From the NCBI GenBank assembly GCA_023436225.1, contig JAEZKA010000053.1:1-49672 (forward strand): 49,672 nt of DNA, written 5' to 3'. Numbering within the stretch: the stretch's first letter is position 1; each line of letters begins with the position of its first letter. Origin of the DNA: Bacillota bacterium (GTDB taxonomy: Bacteria > Bacillota > Clostridia > Lachnospirales > Lachnospiraceae). The position numbers and the translations under genes are program-made. The notes under the pieces are model-generated. The model was not told the DNA's origin, ran no database searches, and worked only from the letters and a program-made list of their open reading frames with translations. Shown piece by piece: positions 24,239-32,370 of this stretch.

Positions 24239-26386
24239 ATGAGCACGAAAAGGATCATATCAGGAATACTGGTAATTGTCCTCATCACCACAGCCTTCCT
24301 AGGCTGTAGTAAAAAAGCAGACACTCAGGTTAATCATGATGTGCCTATGGGACGATATGTGGAGGAAGATATTGAGATGCCTGAGGCAGTAAAAAACAGG
24401 GAAGAAATCGCTTACCAGATTTTAAGAAATCCAAAGGGAGGCATAGAGATATACTGCGTAGCTCTAACAGAGGGTAATTCGGTAGTACAATACACACTCA
24501 AATCAGACCATACCTGGGAAAAGTCGAACCCTGAATGGATAAATCAAGGCGATGCCGATATAAACTATGCTGTTTATGGAGAGGACGGATCAAGATATGC
24601 ATTTGGCGGTGAATATCTTGAGAATAAGGTAAAGGTATCTGTAGTAAAAAGTATCGAAGATAACATTACTGAAGAGATAGCCCTGGAGGACTTTGCTGAG
24701 CCGGTGGATTACATGTATAACCCGACAGGAATGGAGGTGTTTTCGGAGAATAGAATCATGCTAAGCTTTTATGATCACTTTAACATCTATCAGGATGGAA
24801 GGCTGACTCATGAGTTTTCCAGTGGAAGCTATAAGAATGCTCTGTCAAAGGATAGAGGACAGATGCTTATTACTAATCCAAAGCTTGACGGTGTGATGAT
24901 CATTGATACTGTTACAGGAGATATCCTATCAGAGGTACCCTATCCAAATGATATGAGTTCCTGTGCATTTACATCGGATGGGGAGGGCAATTGGTATATT
25001 GCCTCGAGTATTGGAATCAGCCGACTAGTGAATGGAGGAAACACCTGGGAGACGATTGTCGACGGTGCGTTGACTTCAATGGGTATGCCTTCCTACAGCA
25101 TTGATGCTATTCTTCCAGGGGAGAAGGAGGATTTCTATGTGATGTATCAATATGGCGAGGGGCAGCGAGACATCAAGTATTACAGATATGATAAGGATGT
25201 TCCCGCTACACCCAGTCAGACCTTGACTGTGATATCTCTAAAGGATAATGCGACGATTCGTCAGGCGATTAATGAATATCGAAAGGCGAATCAGGATGTA
25301 AAGGTTGACTATAGAGTTATGATGAATGGAGAAGATGGAATACCGGTTGAAGATAATGTCAAATTAATTAATACAGAGCTCATGGCAGGAAAAGGAGCCG
25401 ACATTATTTTATTTGACGGTATGTCGGTAGATTCCTATATTGAGAAGGGAGTTCTGGCTGATATCAGCAATATTATCAAGCCCCTGATAGAGAAGGGAGA
25501 GCTTCAGGATAATGTGATAGACCTCTATCAGAAGGATGGAGCGATCTATGCTAGTTCCCTTAAGTTTCAGGTACCCTTTGTTTTTGGTAAACAGGAAGCG
25601 GTGAATAGTACTAAATCGATGCAGACCCTAGCGGATTATGCAGAGAATATGGCAGCACATTCTCTTTTTGGCGAACAGGTTTATTCCTATACCGATTTGA
25701 GCACTAAATTATATCAATTGTATTCGGATCGCTTTCTTGGTGCGGATAAGAAGTTTAATCGAGAGGAGCTGATCAATTTCTTGGAACAGCTGAAGATTAT
25801 CTCATTACAGACAGAGGTAACAGAAGAAGTAAGAGAGGCCGATATCAGAACCAGTACTATTCTGCCGGCGATGTTAATCTATGAAAAGTATGCCGAGTTA
25901 GGATTAATTAATGTAGCCTCTTCCATTGATACCTATGCAGCAATTTCAGCGGTTTTAAAGACGGAGGGAACATTTTCTTCGATTAGAGATCAGTATATTC
26001 CAAGCGGTATCATCGGCATCAATAATGCCAGCGTGAATAAGGAGATAGCCGGAGATTTCATAAAGGTACTATATTCCTATGAGGTACAAAATAATGAATT
26101 AAGTGATGGCTTGCCAGTGAATGCAAAAGCATTGGATTTTTTCGGAATGGAGCCGAATGATTACTATATTAGCGGTCCTGAAGGCTTTGAAGCAACTCAG
26201 CCTAGTGAGGAGATAAGAAAGCAGATTATAGCTCTTGTCAAGTCGCTAAAAACACCGATCAGGGAGGATGAGGTACTTAAGAACAAAGTACTAAACGAGC
26301 TGCTCTCATTCTTAAAAGGGGAAGCAAAAGCAGAGGAGATAGCAGATAAGATTATTAACCATGTGGGGATTTATCTTTCGGAATAG
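24239..26386 (+). CDS. Lipoprotein with propeller-like N-terminal half and solute-binding-protein-like C-terminal half
   Basis: 715 residues. The lipobox is AFLGC (Cys about residue 23). Residues about 50-330 look like repeated beta-strand blades (LKSDHTWEKSNPEW, YAVYGEDGSRYAFGG, CAFTSDGEGNWYIASSIG). From about 335 the chain begins again as a family 1 extracellular binding protein (LTVISLKDNATIRQAINEY, GADIILFDGMSVDSYIEKG, GVLADISNII) and ends with an all-helical part. No permease follows, so it is not an ordinary importer subunit. It is divergent from an OmpR-type two-component system and may serve as its extracellular sensor or target. Its ligand is unknown. RBS AAAGGGAGAG. Confidence 0.75.
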   Translation: MSTKRIISGILVIVLITTAFLGCSKKADTQVNHDVPMGRYVEEDIEMPEAVKNREEIAYQILRNPKGGIEIYCVALTEGNSVVQYTLKSDHTWEKSNPEWINQGDADINYAVYGEDGSRYAFGGEYLENKVKVSVVKSIEDNITEEIALEDFAEPVDYMYNPTGMEVFSENRIMLSFYDHFNIYQDGRLTHEFSSGSYKNALSKDRGQMLITNPKLDGVMIIDTVTGDILSEVPYPNDMSSCAFTSDGEGNWYIASSIGISRLVNGGNTWETIVDGALTSMGMPSYSIDAILPGEKEDFYVMYQYGEGQRDIKYYRYDKDVPATPSQTLTVISLKDNATIRQAINEYRKANQDVKVDYRVMMNGEDGIPVEDNVKLINTELMAGKGADIILFDGMSVDSYIEKGVLADISNIIKPLIEKGELQDNVIDLYQKDGAIYASSLKFQVPFVFGKQEAVNSTKSMQTLADYAENMAAHSLFGEQVYSYTDLSTKLYQLYSDRFLGADKKFNREELINFLEQLKIISLQTEVTEEVREADIRTSTILPAMLIYEKYAELGLINVASSIDTYAAISAVLKTEGTFSSIRDQYIPSGIIGINNASVNKEIAGDFIKVLYSYEVQNNELSDGLPVNAKALDFFGMEPNDYYISGPEGFEATQPSEEIRKQIIALVKSLKTPIREDEVLKNKVLNELLSFLKGEAKAEEIADKIINHVGIYLSE

Positions 26387-26421
26387 CTAGCTCCCTCTTC
26401 AGGCAAAGAAAGGACCTATTC

Positions 26422-26472
26422 AGGAGCTGTTGCTAATTAACGAATTAGTTAGTTAAGCAGCAGTTCCTTTTT
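26422..26472 (+). terminator. Terminator downstream of the large lipoprotein gene
   Basis: AGGAGCTGTTGCT (26422-26434) pairs with AGCAGCAGTTCCT (26456-26468) with two G-U pairs, followed by a short T-run. Confidence 0.55.
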
Positions 26473-26482
26473 AGAATCTCCG

Positions 26483-26848
26483 TTAACAATACGATAAAAG
26501 TTTCTTCTCCCACTCTGCTTCTTTAAAGCCAATCAAAACAAAATCATCTCCAATCATTAACGGACGTTTTATAAGCATCCCATCCGTGGCTAACAGGGCA
26601 AGCTGCTCTTCGAGGGACATGGTAGGAAGCTTACTGGTTAAACCCAGTTCCTTATATTTCATTCCGCTGGTATTGAAAAATTTCCTGATATCAAGCTTAC
26701 TTTTTTCATGCCACTTGGTTAATTCAGAGAAGGTAGGGTTGTTCTCTACAATATGACGATCAGTATACGATATCTGATGATCATTCAACCATTTCTTTGC
26801 CTTTTGACAAGTGGAGCACTTTGGATATTCTATCAATAATAAACTCAT
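26483..26848 (-). CDS. ArsC/Spx/YffB-family thioredoxin-fold protein
   Basis: 121 residues. The N-terminal YPKCSTCQKAKKWL gives a CxxC redox motif (residues about 10-13), followed by DIRKFFNTSG and the family's KRPLMIGDDFVLIGFKE near the C-terminus. The family includes arsenate reductases and Spx-type stress regulators. No arsenic genes are nearby, and the LIKRPLMI strand fits either group. It is most likely a small cytoplasmic redox protein of the YffB/ArsC-like subgroup. The RBS CCAGGAGG is strong. Confidence 0.85.
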   Translation of the reverse strand: MSLLLIEYPKCSTCQKAKKWLNDHQISYTDRHIVENNPTFSELTKWHEKSKLDIRKFFNTSGMKYKELGLTSKLPTMSLEEQLALLATDGMLIKRPLMIGDDFVLIGFKEAEWEKKLLSYC

Positions 26849-27004
26849 TTTTGTTTTCCTCCTGGGATCAGTTCTGTTACATGCTAGTGATATTCATTTT
26901 ACCTTATAATTATTATTTTGGGTAGGGGGGAGGTTTTTAGAGAAAATAAGTAAGTGGTGGCATATAAGGGTATCCTTTTGTAGCAGGAATAATAAAAGAA
27001 AGAA

Positions 27005-27053
27005 ATAAAAAGGAGTGTTGCTCCACCAGTATTTGAGTGTGGGCAATACTCCT
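27005..27053 (-). terminator. Minus-strand terminator-like hairpin downstream of the PepSY gene
   Basis: AGGAGTGTTGC (27011-27021) pairs with GCAATACTCCT (27043-27053). On the minus strand the stem is followed by TTTTTAT. It lies about 180 bp after the PepSY stop, beyond an intergenic repeat. The rest of 26849-27233 holds no gene. Confidence 0.45.
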
Positions 27054-27060
27054 TTCATGT

Positions 27061-27213
27061 GCGTAAGCAAAGTGAGTTGTGAGTGCGCTTACAAAAAGCG
27101 AACTTACTATAGTTTATGGTAAGGCGAAGCGAAGTATCATACAAGTTTACTTGAAGTGATACGAGCAAGTCCGCGATAACCGGAGAACCTTGCGAAGCGT
27201 GTTTCATCCGGTT
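27061..27213 (+). repeat. Long intergenic repeat with terminal stem-loop (partner of 46812-46903)
   Basis: It starts with GCGTAAGCAAAGTGAG (27061-27076, exact at 46812-46827). It ends with an AACCGGA ... GCGAAGCGTG ... TCCGGTT stem-loop (27178-27213), nearly identical to 46868-46903. The middle carries further hairpin-forming GCGAAGCG and ACTTGAAGTGAT parts. This copy is longer than that at 46.8 kb. Confidence 0.6.
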
Positions 27214-27233
27214 TTGGGATGAGATATCAATAT

Positions 27234-28469
27234 TTAGTCTTCTTGTTCAGACTCATACTCGAGGATCTTTCCTGAGGATGCATCTATTTCATACTCGTAT
27301 TCGATACCGTCCTTATAGAACTTAATATCATAAACAGTATTACCGTCATCGGTATCGAGCTTTGCTTTAGAGAAGGTTACATCGGATATGGAAAGTCCAG
27401 CATGGCTAACAGCGATGGACTTTGCTTTGCCAATCCCAAGGTAGTTGCCGGTGTTACCTGTATTGCCAGTATCACCTTTTTCGGCTTGTCCTTTCCCTTT
27501 GTTGTTTTTATGTGCTTCTACGCTTTTGTCATGAACAGCGCCGGTGGCAGCGTTGATTTCATATTCATACTCGTGTGTCGTACTATAGAATTCAATCTCA
27601 TACACTGCGATACCATCCTCGTAATCAAGCTTCGCTTCGGTGTATGTCACGTTTGCTGCAGTGACGTCTGCATCTGCTAGGGCTTTTGCCTTCGCAGCGT
27701 CAAGCGTAATCAGATTTTTGGCTGCTTGCTGTTTATCAGTCGCTGACTCAGTAGCTTTGTTCTTGTTGTTTTTGTTGTTTGTATTGTTTGTATTGTTTGC
27801 GTTGTTTGTGTTGTCTTGCTTTGCTTTGGCTGTAGTTTCCTTGGTTTCCGATTTAGTGGGCTGTTGAGCTTTCTCAGACAACGCTTGCTTCTTTTTATCT
27901 GCTATTATTTCCTTACTCTTACTATAGATAGAACCGTTACTAGCATTGATCTCATACTCGTACTCAACATTTTCTGCATAAAACTCAAGCTCATAGACGG
28001 AAATATTATCTTCCTTATCAAGCTTAGCAGTAGTAAACGTAACAGCATTTGCGGCCAGCTTTACATCACTCAGGGCGATCTCCTTTGCTTTCTCCAGAGT
28101 AATCTGGGCAGAAGTGACTTCGTTCGCTCCGTTTAGTGCCACAAGCTCAATTTCTTTCTTTACTACGGTTCCATCGGAGGCATTGATCCAGTATTCATAC
28201 TCTCTGTCGTCTGCAATAAACTCGATCTCATATACATACTGGCCCTGCTCATAATCAAATTCTATTTGGACTGCTTTTGCTGTGGCCGGATCGATCCCCG
28301 CGTCAGCAAAGGAGAATTTCTTTGCATTTTCTTCTCCTATGGATGAATTTTGGGCGATTGCGCCTGCAGCATACACCGTTCCGGTGCTAAGAATTGCGAT
28401 GATAGCCATAAGGCTCATAATGGTTAAGGACGCTTTCAGCGGCGTACTAAAAAGTTTTTTGATTTTCAT
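27234..28469 (-). CDS. Exported protein with four PepSY domains
   Basis: 411 residues. The signal peptide ends at about residue 35 (TVYAAG). Four PepSY-type repeats follow, near 48-105, 118-183, 240-308 and 345-405. Each has an A-x-x-x-A helix, an YELEFYA- or YEIEFYS-like strand and a YEYEINAATG-like hairpin. An Asn/Lys-rich linker (NNANNTNNTNNKNNKNK) and a short Gly/Asn linker separate repeats 2/3 and 3/4. PepSY domains usually inhibit peptidases or modulate envelope proteins. It lies 85 bp downstream of a two-component kinase gene in the same direction, and such pairs are common in Clostridia, so it is probably a target or sensor partner of that system. RBS AGGAGAGCATTC. Confidence 0.88.
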   Translation of the reverse strand: MKIKKLFSTPLKASLTIMSLMAIIAILSTGTVYAAGAIAQNSSIGEENAKKFSFADAGIDPATAKAVQIEFDYEQGQYVYEIEFIADDREYEYWINASDGTVVKKEIELVALNGANEVTSAQITLEKAKEIALSDVKLAANAVTFTTAKLDKEDNISVYELEFYAENVEYEYEINASNGSIYSKSKEIIADKKKQALSEKAQQPTKSETKETTAKAKQDNTNNANNTNNTNNKNNKNKATESATDKQQAAKNLITLDAAKAKALADADVTAANVTYTEAKLDYEDGIAVYEIEFYSTTHEYEYEINAATGAVHDKSVEAHKNNKGKGQAEKGDTGNTGNTGNYLGIGKAKSIAVSHAGLSISDVTFSKAKLDTDDGNTVYDIKFYKDGIEYEYEIDASSGKILEYESEQED

Positions 28470-28553
28470 ATTGAATGCTCTCCTTTCTTAAATATGTTTT
28501 GAGTATATCAACGAATTATTAGACCAACATTAATACAAGCAATTTTATTAAAA

Positions 28554-29960
28554 TTATATTGGGAGTATAATAGTGAAGGTACTTCCCTGATTCTTTTTAC
28601 TTTCAAGCTGAATCCTTCCTCCATGAAAGCGCACTATCTCATCTGCCATGGATAATCCAAGCCCCGTGCCGAGACCGCTTCTTGAATTATCACCCTGATA
28701 AAAGCGACGGAATACCTTATCCTGCTCCTCTTCCGCAATTCCTAAACCATCGTCTTGAACGGAGATTATGACCGATGTATCTGTCCTTTTGAGTGTTACA
28801 TCGATATGTCCATTTACTTTACCATATCGAAAAGCATTGGAGATCAGATTCGTCAATGCTCGGTTAAGAAGTGTCTTGTTTCCCACATAAATGATTCCTT
28901 TTTCAATATTACCGTAGTGTATTGTGATGTTGTTTTCCTGAATTAGAGCCATATCAGAGCAGAGAGAGGTAACACTTTCTGACAGATCAAAGCGTTCAAG
29001 AGGATAGCGATCTGTCTTCATGTTAAGCCTTGTGAAATCAAGCATATCGTTGATCAGCCCTGACATTCTTCTTGCCTGACGTTGTATAACAGAGAGTGCG
29101 GCTTCATATTCCTCTGCAGTTCGTTCTCTCTCAAGCGTATATTCGCACTGTGCCATAATAACTGACATGGGAGTTCTCAATTCATGGGATGCATCTGAAG
29201 TAAACTGCTGCTCCTTGTCAAAGGAGCTCTCCAGCCTTGCAAACATTTCGTTGAAGTTGTCCGCCAGTTGGTGAAGCTCGTCCGTGCCTTCGCCGATTAT
29301 AATCCGCCTCTTCAAATCATCACCTTTTCCGATCAGGGAAGCTGCCTCAGATATCTGCTTGATCGGCTTCAGTGTTCTTCCGGCTATCAGATACCCCCCG
29401 ATTACAGCAAACACAACGAGAAAAGGAAGGAGGATAAGGGAAAGACGGGAGATAGAGGACATTTCCTCTTTACCCTGAGTCTCTGCAACAACGCCTCTCA
29501 GCCATAGACCTTCAAGTCCAGCTTGTGTCAATGCCCGGTCGAATATATAATAAGTAACATCGTCGACGGTGGTGGTTTGAACTACAGAATCCTTTAAATT
29601 AACCAAAGTTATGCCCCTTGCGATAGGATTTTCACCATAGAGCAGAGAAAGGCTGTTGTCATACAATGCTGTATAGACCTGATTGACTACATCCAGGAAA
29701 TCGTCGTCAATCTCCAGGAAGCCATTGCCATAGGATATGAAATGATCGACATCATCCAATAGGTCTTCCTCATCAATGTAGCTGAAGTACTCGACTTCAT
29801 CAATATTGTTTTCCACTGTTTCAATCAGACTATCCTTTATCGTCTTTTGAAACACCTGATTGCTGACGGAAAAAATGACAGTATAGGTGAGGGATACGAC
29901 TATGATGAGAGCAATAGCAAACCAGAGGGTAATTTTAAAGCGGATCGATAGATTTTTCAT
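28554..29960 (-). CDS. Sensor histidine kinase with HAMP domain
   Basis: 468 residues. Membrane helices at about 10-30 and 178-198 enclose an acidic extracellular sensor region (YFSYIDEEDLLDDVDHF). HAMP follows (LIAGRTLKPIKQISEAASLI). The phospho-acceptor is in DASHELRTPMSVIMAQ. The ATPase has NAFRYG, DDGLGIAEEEQ and GLGTGLGLSMADEIVRFHGG. The start codon overlaps the regulator stop as ATGA. The PepSY protein downstream suggests envelope sensing. The signal is unknown. Confidence 0.93.
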   Translation of the reverse strand: MKNLSIRFKITLWFAIALIIVVSLTYTVIFSVSNQVFQKTIKDSLIETVENNIDEVEYFSYIDEEDLLDDVDHFISYGNGFLEIDDDFLDVVNQVYTALYDNSLSLLYGENPIARGITLVNLKDSVVQTTTVDDVTYYIFDRALTQAGLEGLWLRGVVAETQGKEEMSSISRLSLILLPFLVVFAVIGGYLIAGRTLKPIKQISEAASLIGKGDDLKRRIIIGEGTDELHQLADNFNEMFARLESSFDKEQQFTSDASHELRTPMSVIMAQCEYTLERERTAEEYEAALSVIQRQARRMSGLINDMLDFTRLNMKTDRYPLERFDLSESVTSLCSDMALIQENNITIHYGNIEKGIIYVGNKTLLNRALTNLISNAFRYGKVNGHIDVTLKRTDTSVIISVQDDGLGIAEEEQDKVFRRFYQGDNSRSGLGTGLGLSMADEIVRFHGGRIQLESKKNQGSTFTIILPI

Positions 29961-30637
29961 TTGACACGATCCTCTCTAAGAACATAGCCCCTGCCACGAA
30001 TCGTGTGTATTAGCTTTATCTCATGCCCCTCATCAATTTTTTTACGCAGGTAGCTAATATATACATCAACTACATTGGTACCGCCCTCATAATCAAAGTT
30101 CCAAATATGGTCCTCGATTTTCTCGCGGGAAAGAATGATCCCCTGATTGTGCATGAGATATTCTAATAAGGCATATTCCTTGGCAGATAATTGTATTTCC
30201 TCTTCAGCACGCTTTACAATGTGCGAGGCACAATCAAGCGTGAGATCGCTGACAGTGAGAATACTATTCGTCATGCCGAATGCCGTTCTCGTCATTGCAC
30301 GGATTCTTGCGGTCAACTCTTCAAAGGAAAAGGGCTTCACAAGATAATCGTTTGCACCGCCGTCAAGACCTTTTACTAGATCTGTGATAGCATCCTTTGC
30401 GGTAAGGAAGAGCACAGGTGTAGTCTTCCCTGAGCTGCGTAGTGCTTGAAGTACGGCATAACCATCTGCCCCTGGCATCATGATATCCAGAATGATGGCA
30501 TCGTATTCTGTATAGGATAGGATTTCGATGGCATCCTGACCGTCAAAACAACTGTCTACGCTATATCCGTCCGATGTCAGCTTCTGTGTGATTATATTAT
30601 TTAGATCTCGTTGGTCTTCTGCAAGTAAAATTCGCAC
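29957..30637 (-). CDS. OmpR/PhoB-family response regulator
   Basis: 226 residues from a GTG start. The receiver begins VRILLAEDQRDLNN with phospho-Asp in AIILDIMMPG and Lys in DYLVKPFSFEE. The winged-helix DNA-binding domain ends in VDVYISYLRKKIDEGHEIKLIHTIRGRGYVL. I chose GTG 30635-30637 because GGAGGTGATT ends 3 nt before it; the ATG seven codons upstream has no RBS and adds residues absent from the fold. Partner of the kinase at 28554. The 30638-30943 gap upstream contains no frame that I can support and no convincing promoter. Confidence 0.92.
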   Translation of the reverse strand: MRILLAEDQRDLNNIITQKLTSDGYSVDSCFDGQDAIEILSYTEYDAIILDIMMPGADGYAVLQALRSSGKTTPVLFLTAKDAITDLVKGLDGGANDYLVKPFSFEELTARIRAMTRTAFGMTNSILTVSDLTLDCASHIVKRAEEEIQLSAKEYALLEYLMHNQGIILSREKIEDHIWNFDYEGGTNVVDVYISYLRKKIDEGHEIKLIHTIRGRGYVLREDRVK

Positions 30638-30943
30638 GGTAATCACCTCCATTCTCATATTATATGGAGATTTATTAGAAACTCATTAGTTGATTCAAAT
30701 ATTTTAAAATAGATTGAAATGACTGAGTTGAAGTATACATTTTAATAATAAATACATTAATGTACAAATCAATCACTCTTGTTATTGTGGAGTTATTTGA
30801 TATAATAAATCCTATAATGTTAGATTTCTGTTATTATTTGTAACGTTGTCATTATACAATATGTCTTTACTGAATGTTAAGGAATTTATCTGTTGGATGA
30901 GACCACATGATGATAATTATCAAGAGATTGTAAAGGAGTTCTA

Positions 30944-31315
30944 ATGGTACGTCAAGAAGAGATAATAAGAAAGTATTTTAGCGCATGGATTAACAATGAC
31001 GTTAATACAGTTCGGACGGTTTTATCCGATCATATTATTTATATTGAATGTTATGGCCCAAAATATAGTGGGATAAATCAAGTTGTAGCTTGGTTTCTGG
31101 ACTGGCATCAATGTGGAGCTGTGCGTAAATGGGATATTAAACAGTTTTTACATCAGAAAAACACTACAGTGGTTGAGTGGTATTTTGAATGTAGTTATAA
31201 TGGTTCTGTGGATGGATTTGACGGAGTTTCTCTTGTTGAATTCGATGACAATGGAAAAATAATCAGTATCAAAGAATTTCAATCGAAAACAGAACATTAC
31301 TACCCATATGGTTAA
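30944..31315 (+). CDS. SnoaL-like / NTF2-superfamily small protein
   Basis: 123 residues forming one cone-shaped NTF2-like fold: helix IIRKYFSAWINNDVNTV, then LSDHIIYIECYGPKYSGINQV, and the alternating strands TVVEWYFECSYNG and VSLVEFDDNGKIISIKEF. Members are often small-molecule isomerases or cyclases, or have unknown roles. No catalytic Asp/His pair can be assigned with confidence. RBS AAAGGAG. It stands alone between a response regulator and a convergent RpiR gene. Confidence 0.8.
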   Translation: MVRQEEIIRKYFSAWINNDVNTVRTVLSDHIIYIECYGPKYSGINQVVAWFLDWHQCGAVRKWDIKQFLHQKNTTVVEWYFECSYNGSVDGFDGVSLVEFDDNGKIISIKEFQSKTEHYYPYG

Positions 31316-31386
31316 ATCCCAAGGAGGAGTGCAGATAGGATAACTACCTTCGTAAGTTGTACCAGCATTTAATTGGTGTAAGTGGT

Positions 31387-31429
31387 TCGGGAGGTCGTCG
31401 AATCCTATAATGATTAGACGGCCTCCCGA
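31387..31429. terminator. Strong hairpin between convergent genes
   Basis: TCGGGAGGTCGTC (31387-31399) pairs with GACGGCCTCCCGA (31417-31429) with one G-T pair. It lies between the NTF2-like gene (plus) and the RpiR gene (minus), so it could end both. The flanking T-runs are short on either side. Confidence 0.5.
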
Positions 31430-31440
31430 TTCTATAATGG

Positions 31441-32298
31441 TTAGTATTTTTTATTTTTAAGTGCCTTTTCAATTTGACGAAATCCGTTTACGGTCTCTAC
31501 GTTTCTGGTGGCAATTATTGTGTAGATGGAATCGATGATTGCCATTTGGGCTATTCGAGAGTTCATCGCAACAATATGATATTTCGTTTCATTGCTGGCG
31601 GTATAGAGAGCGATATCTGATATTTTGCTAAGGGGTGAACTTCCTATATTAGTAAGAGAGATCGTAAATGTACCATTGGATTTCGCCAGTTCCATGCTTT
31701 CCACAATATCTTTTGAACTTCCGGAGTGACTTATAGCAATCATTACATCATCTGGTCGGAGGCTGGTAGCTACGATTGTCTGCATATGAGTATCCGATAT
31801 GGACATAGCATCTAGCCCCAGACGTAAAAGCTTGTGCTGAAGATCGAGTGCTACGGAATGTGAATTGCCTAAACCGATTATGATTACTCGATGGGCTTTC
31901 ATGATTATATCAGCAGCTTTTTCGATGTCATCTGCCTTTAATATATCATGGGTAAAATTAATTGCATGCAACGTTCCTTGAAAAACCTTATCGATAATCA
32001 CAGAGGAACTATCGTTAGGGCCTATTTCTTCATGTATACTTTGCAAAGGAGAAACGATATCCTGAGCAAGTGTAACCTTAAGATCCTGATATCCATCTAA
32101 ACCCACGCTACGGCAGGCGCGAATTACTGTTGCATCGCTGACACCACTGTTTTCAGCTAGACCTGCAACAGAAAGGTAGATAACCTTTTCTGGATTTTCG
32201 TAGATATAATCGATAACCTGCTGCTCGGATTTGCTAAGAGATGGATAAAAGGCTTTCATTTTTAATAAAAGTGCCGGTACTCTTTCGTTTGACGACAT
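31441..32298 (-). CDS. RpiR-family transcriptional regulator (HTH plus SIS domain)
   Basis: 285 residues. The N-terminal HTH_6 domain (YPSLSKSEQQVIDYI, SVAGLAENSGVSDATVIRACR) is followed by a SIS sugar-phosphate-binding domain (VIIIGLGNSHSVALDLQHKLLRLG, MIAISHSGSSKDIVESM). RpiR proteins sense a phosphorylated sugar or sugar acid. It lies 72 bp downstream of the LarA-like gene on the same strand and next to the divergent sugar operon, so it is probably the local regulator. The ATG has no good Shine-Dalgarno. A strong AAAGGAG lies about 37 nt upstream and serves a two-codon ATG-ATA-TAA. Confidence 0.9.
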   Translation of the reverse strand: MSSNERVPALLLKMKAFYPSLSKSEQQVIDYIYENPEKVIYLSVAGLAENSGVSDATVIRACRSVGLDGYQDLKVTLAQDIVSPLQSIHEEIGPNDSSSVIIDKVFQGTLHAINFTHDILKADDIEKAADIIMKAHRVIIIGLGNSHSVALDLQHKLLRLGLDAMSISDTHMQTIVATSLRPDDVMIAISHSGSSKDIVESMELAKSNGTFTISLTNIGSSPLSKISDIALYTASNETKYHIVAMNSRIAQMAIIDSIYTIIATRNVETVNGFRQIEKALKNKKY

Positions 32299-32370
32299 AT
32301 TGATCTCATATGATACAAATAATAAATTTATATCATAGAACTCCTTTCTTGAATTACTTTAATTATTCTA

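Noticed and set aside
27724..27826. Tandem repeat array in the PepSY gene as a CRISPR or mobile repeat
   Set aside because: The repeated TTGTTTGTATTG sequence encodes an Asn-rich protein linker and is in frame; it has no spacers.
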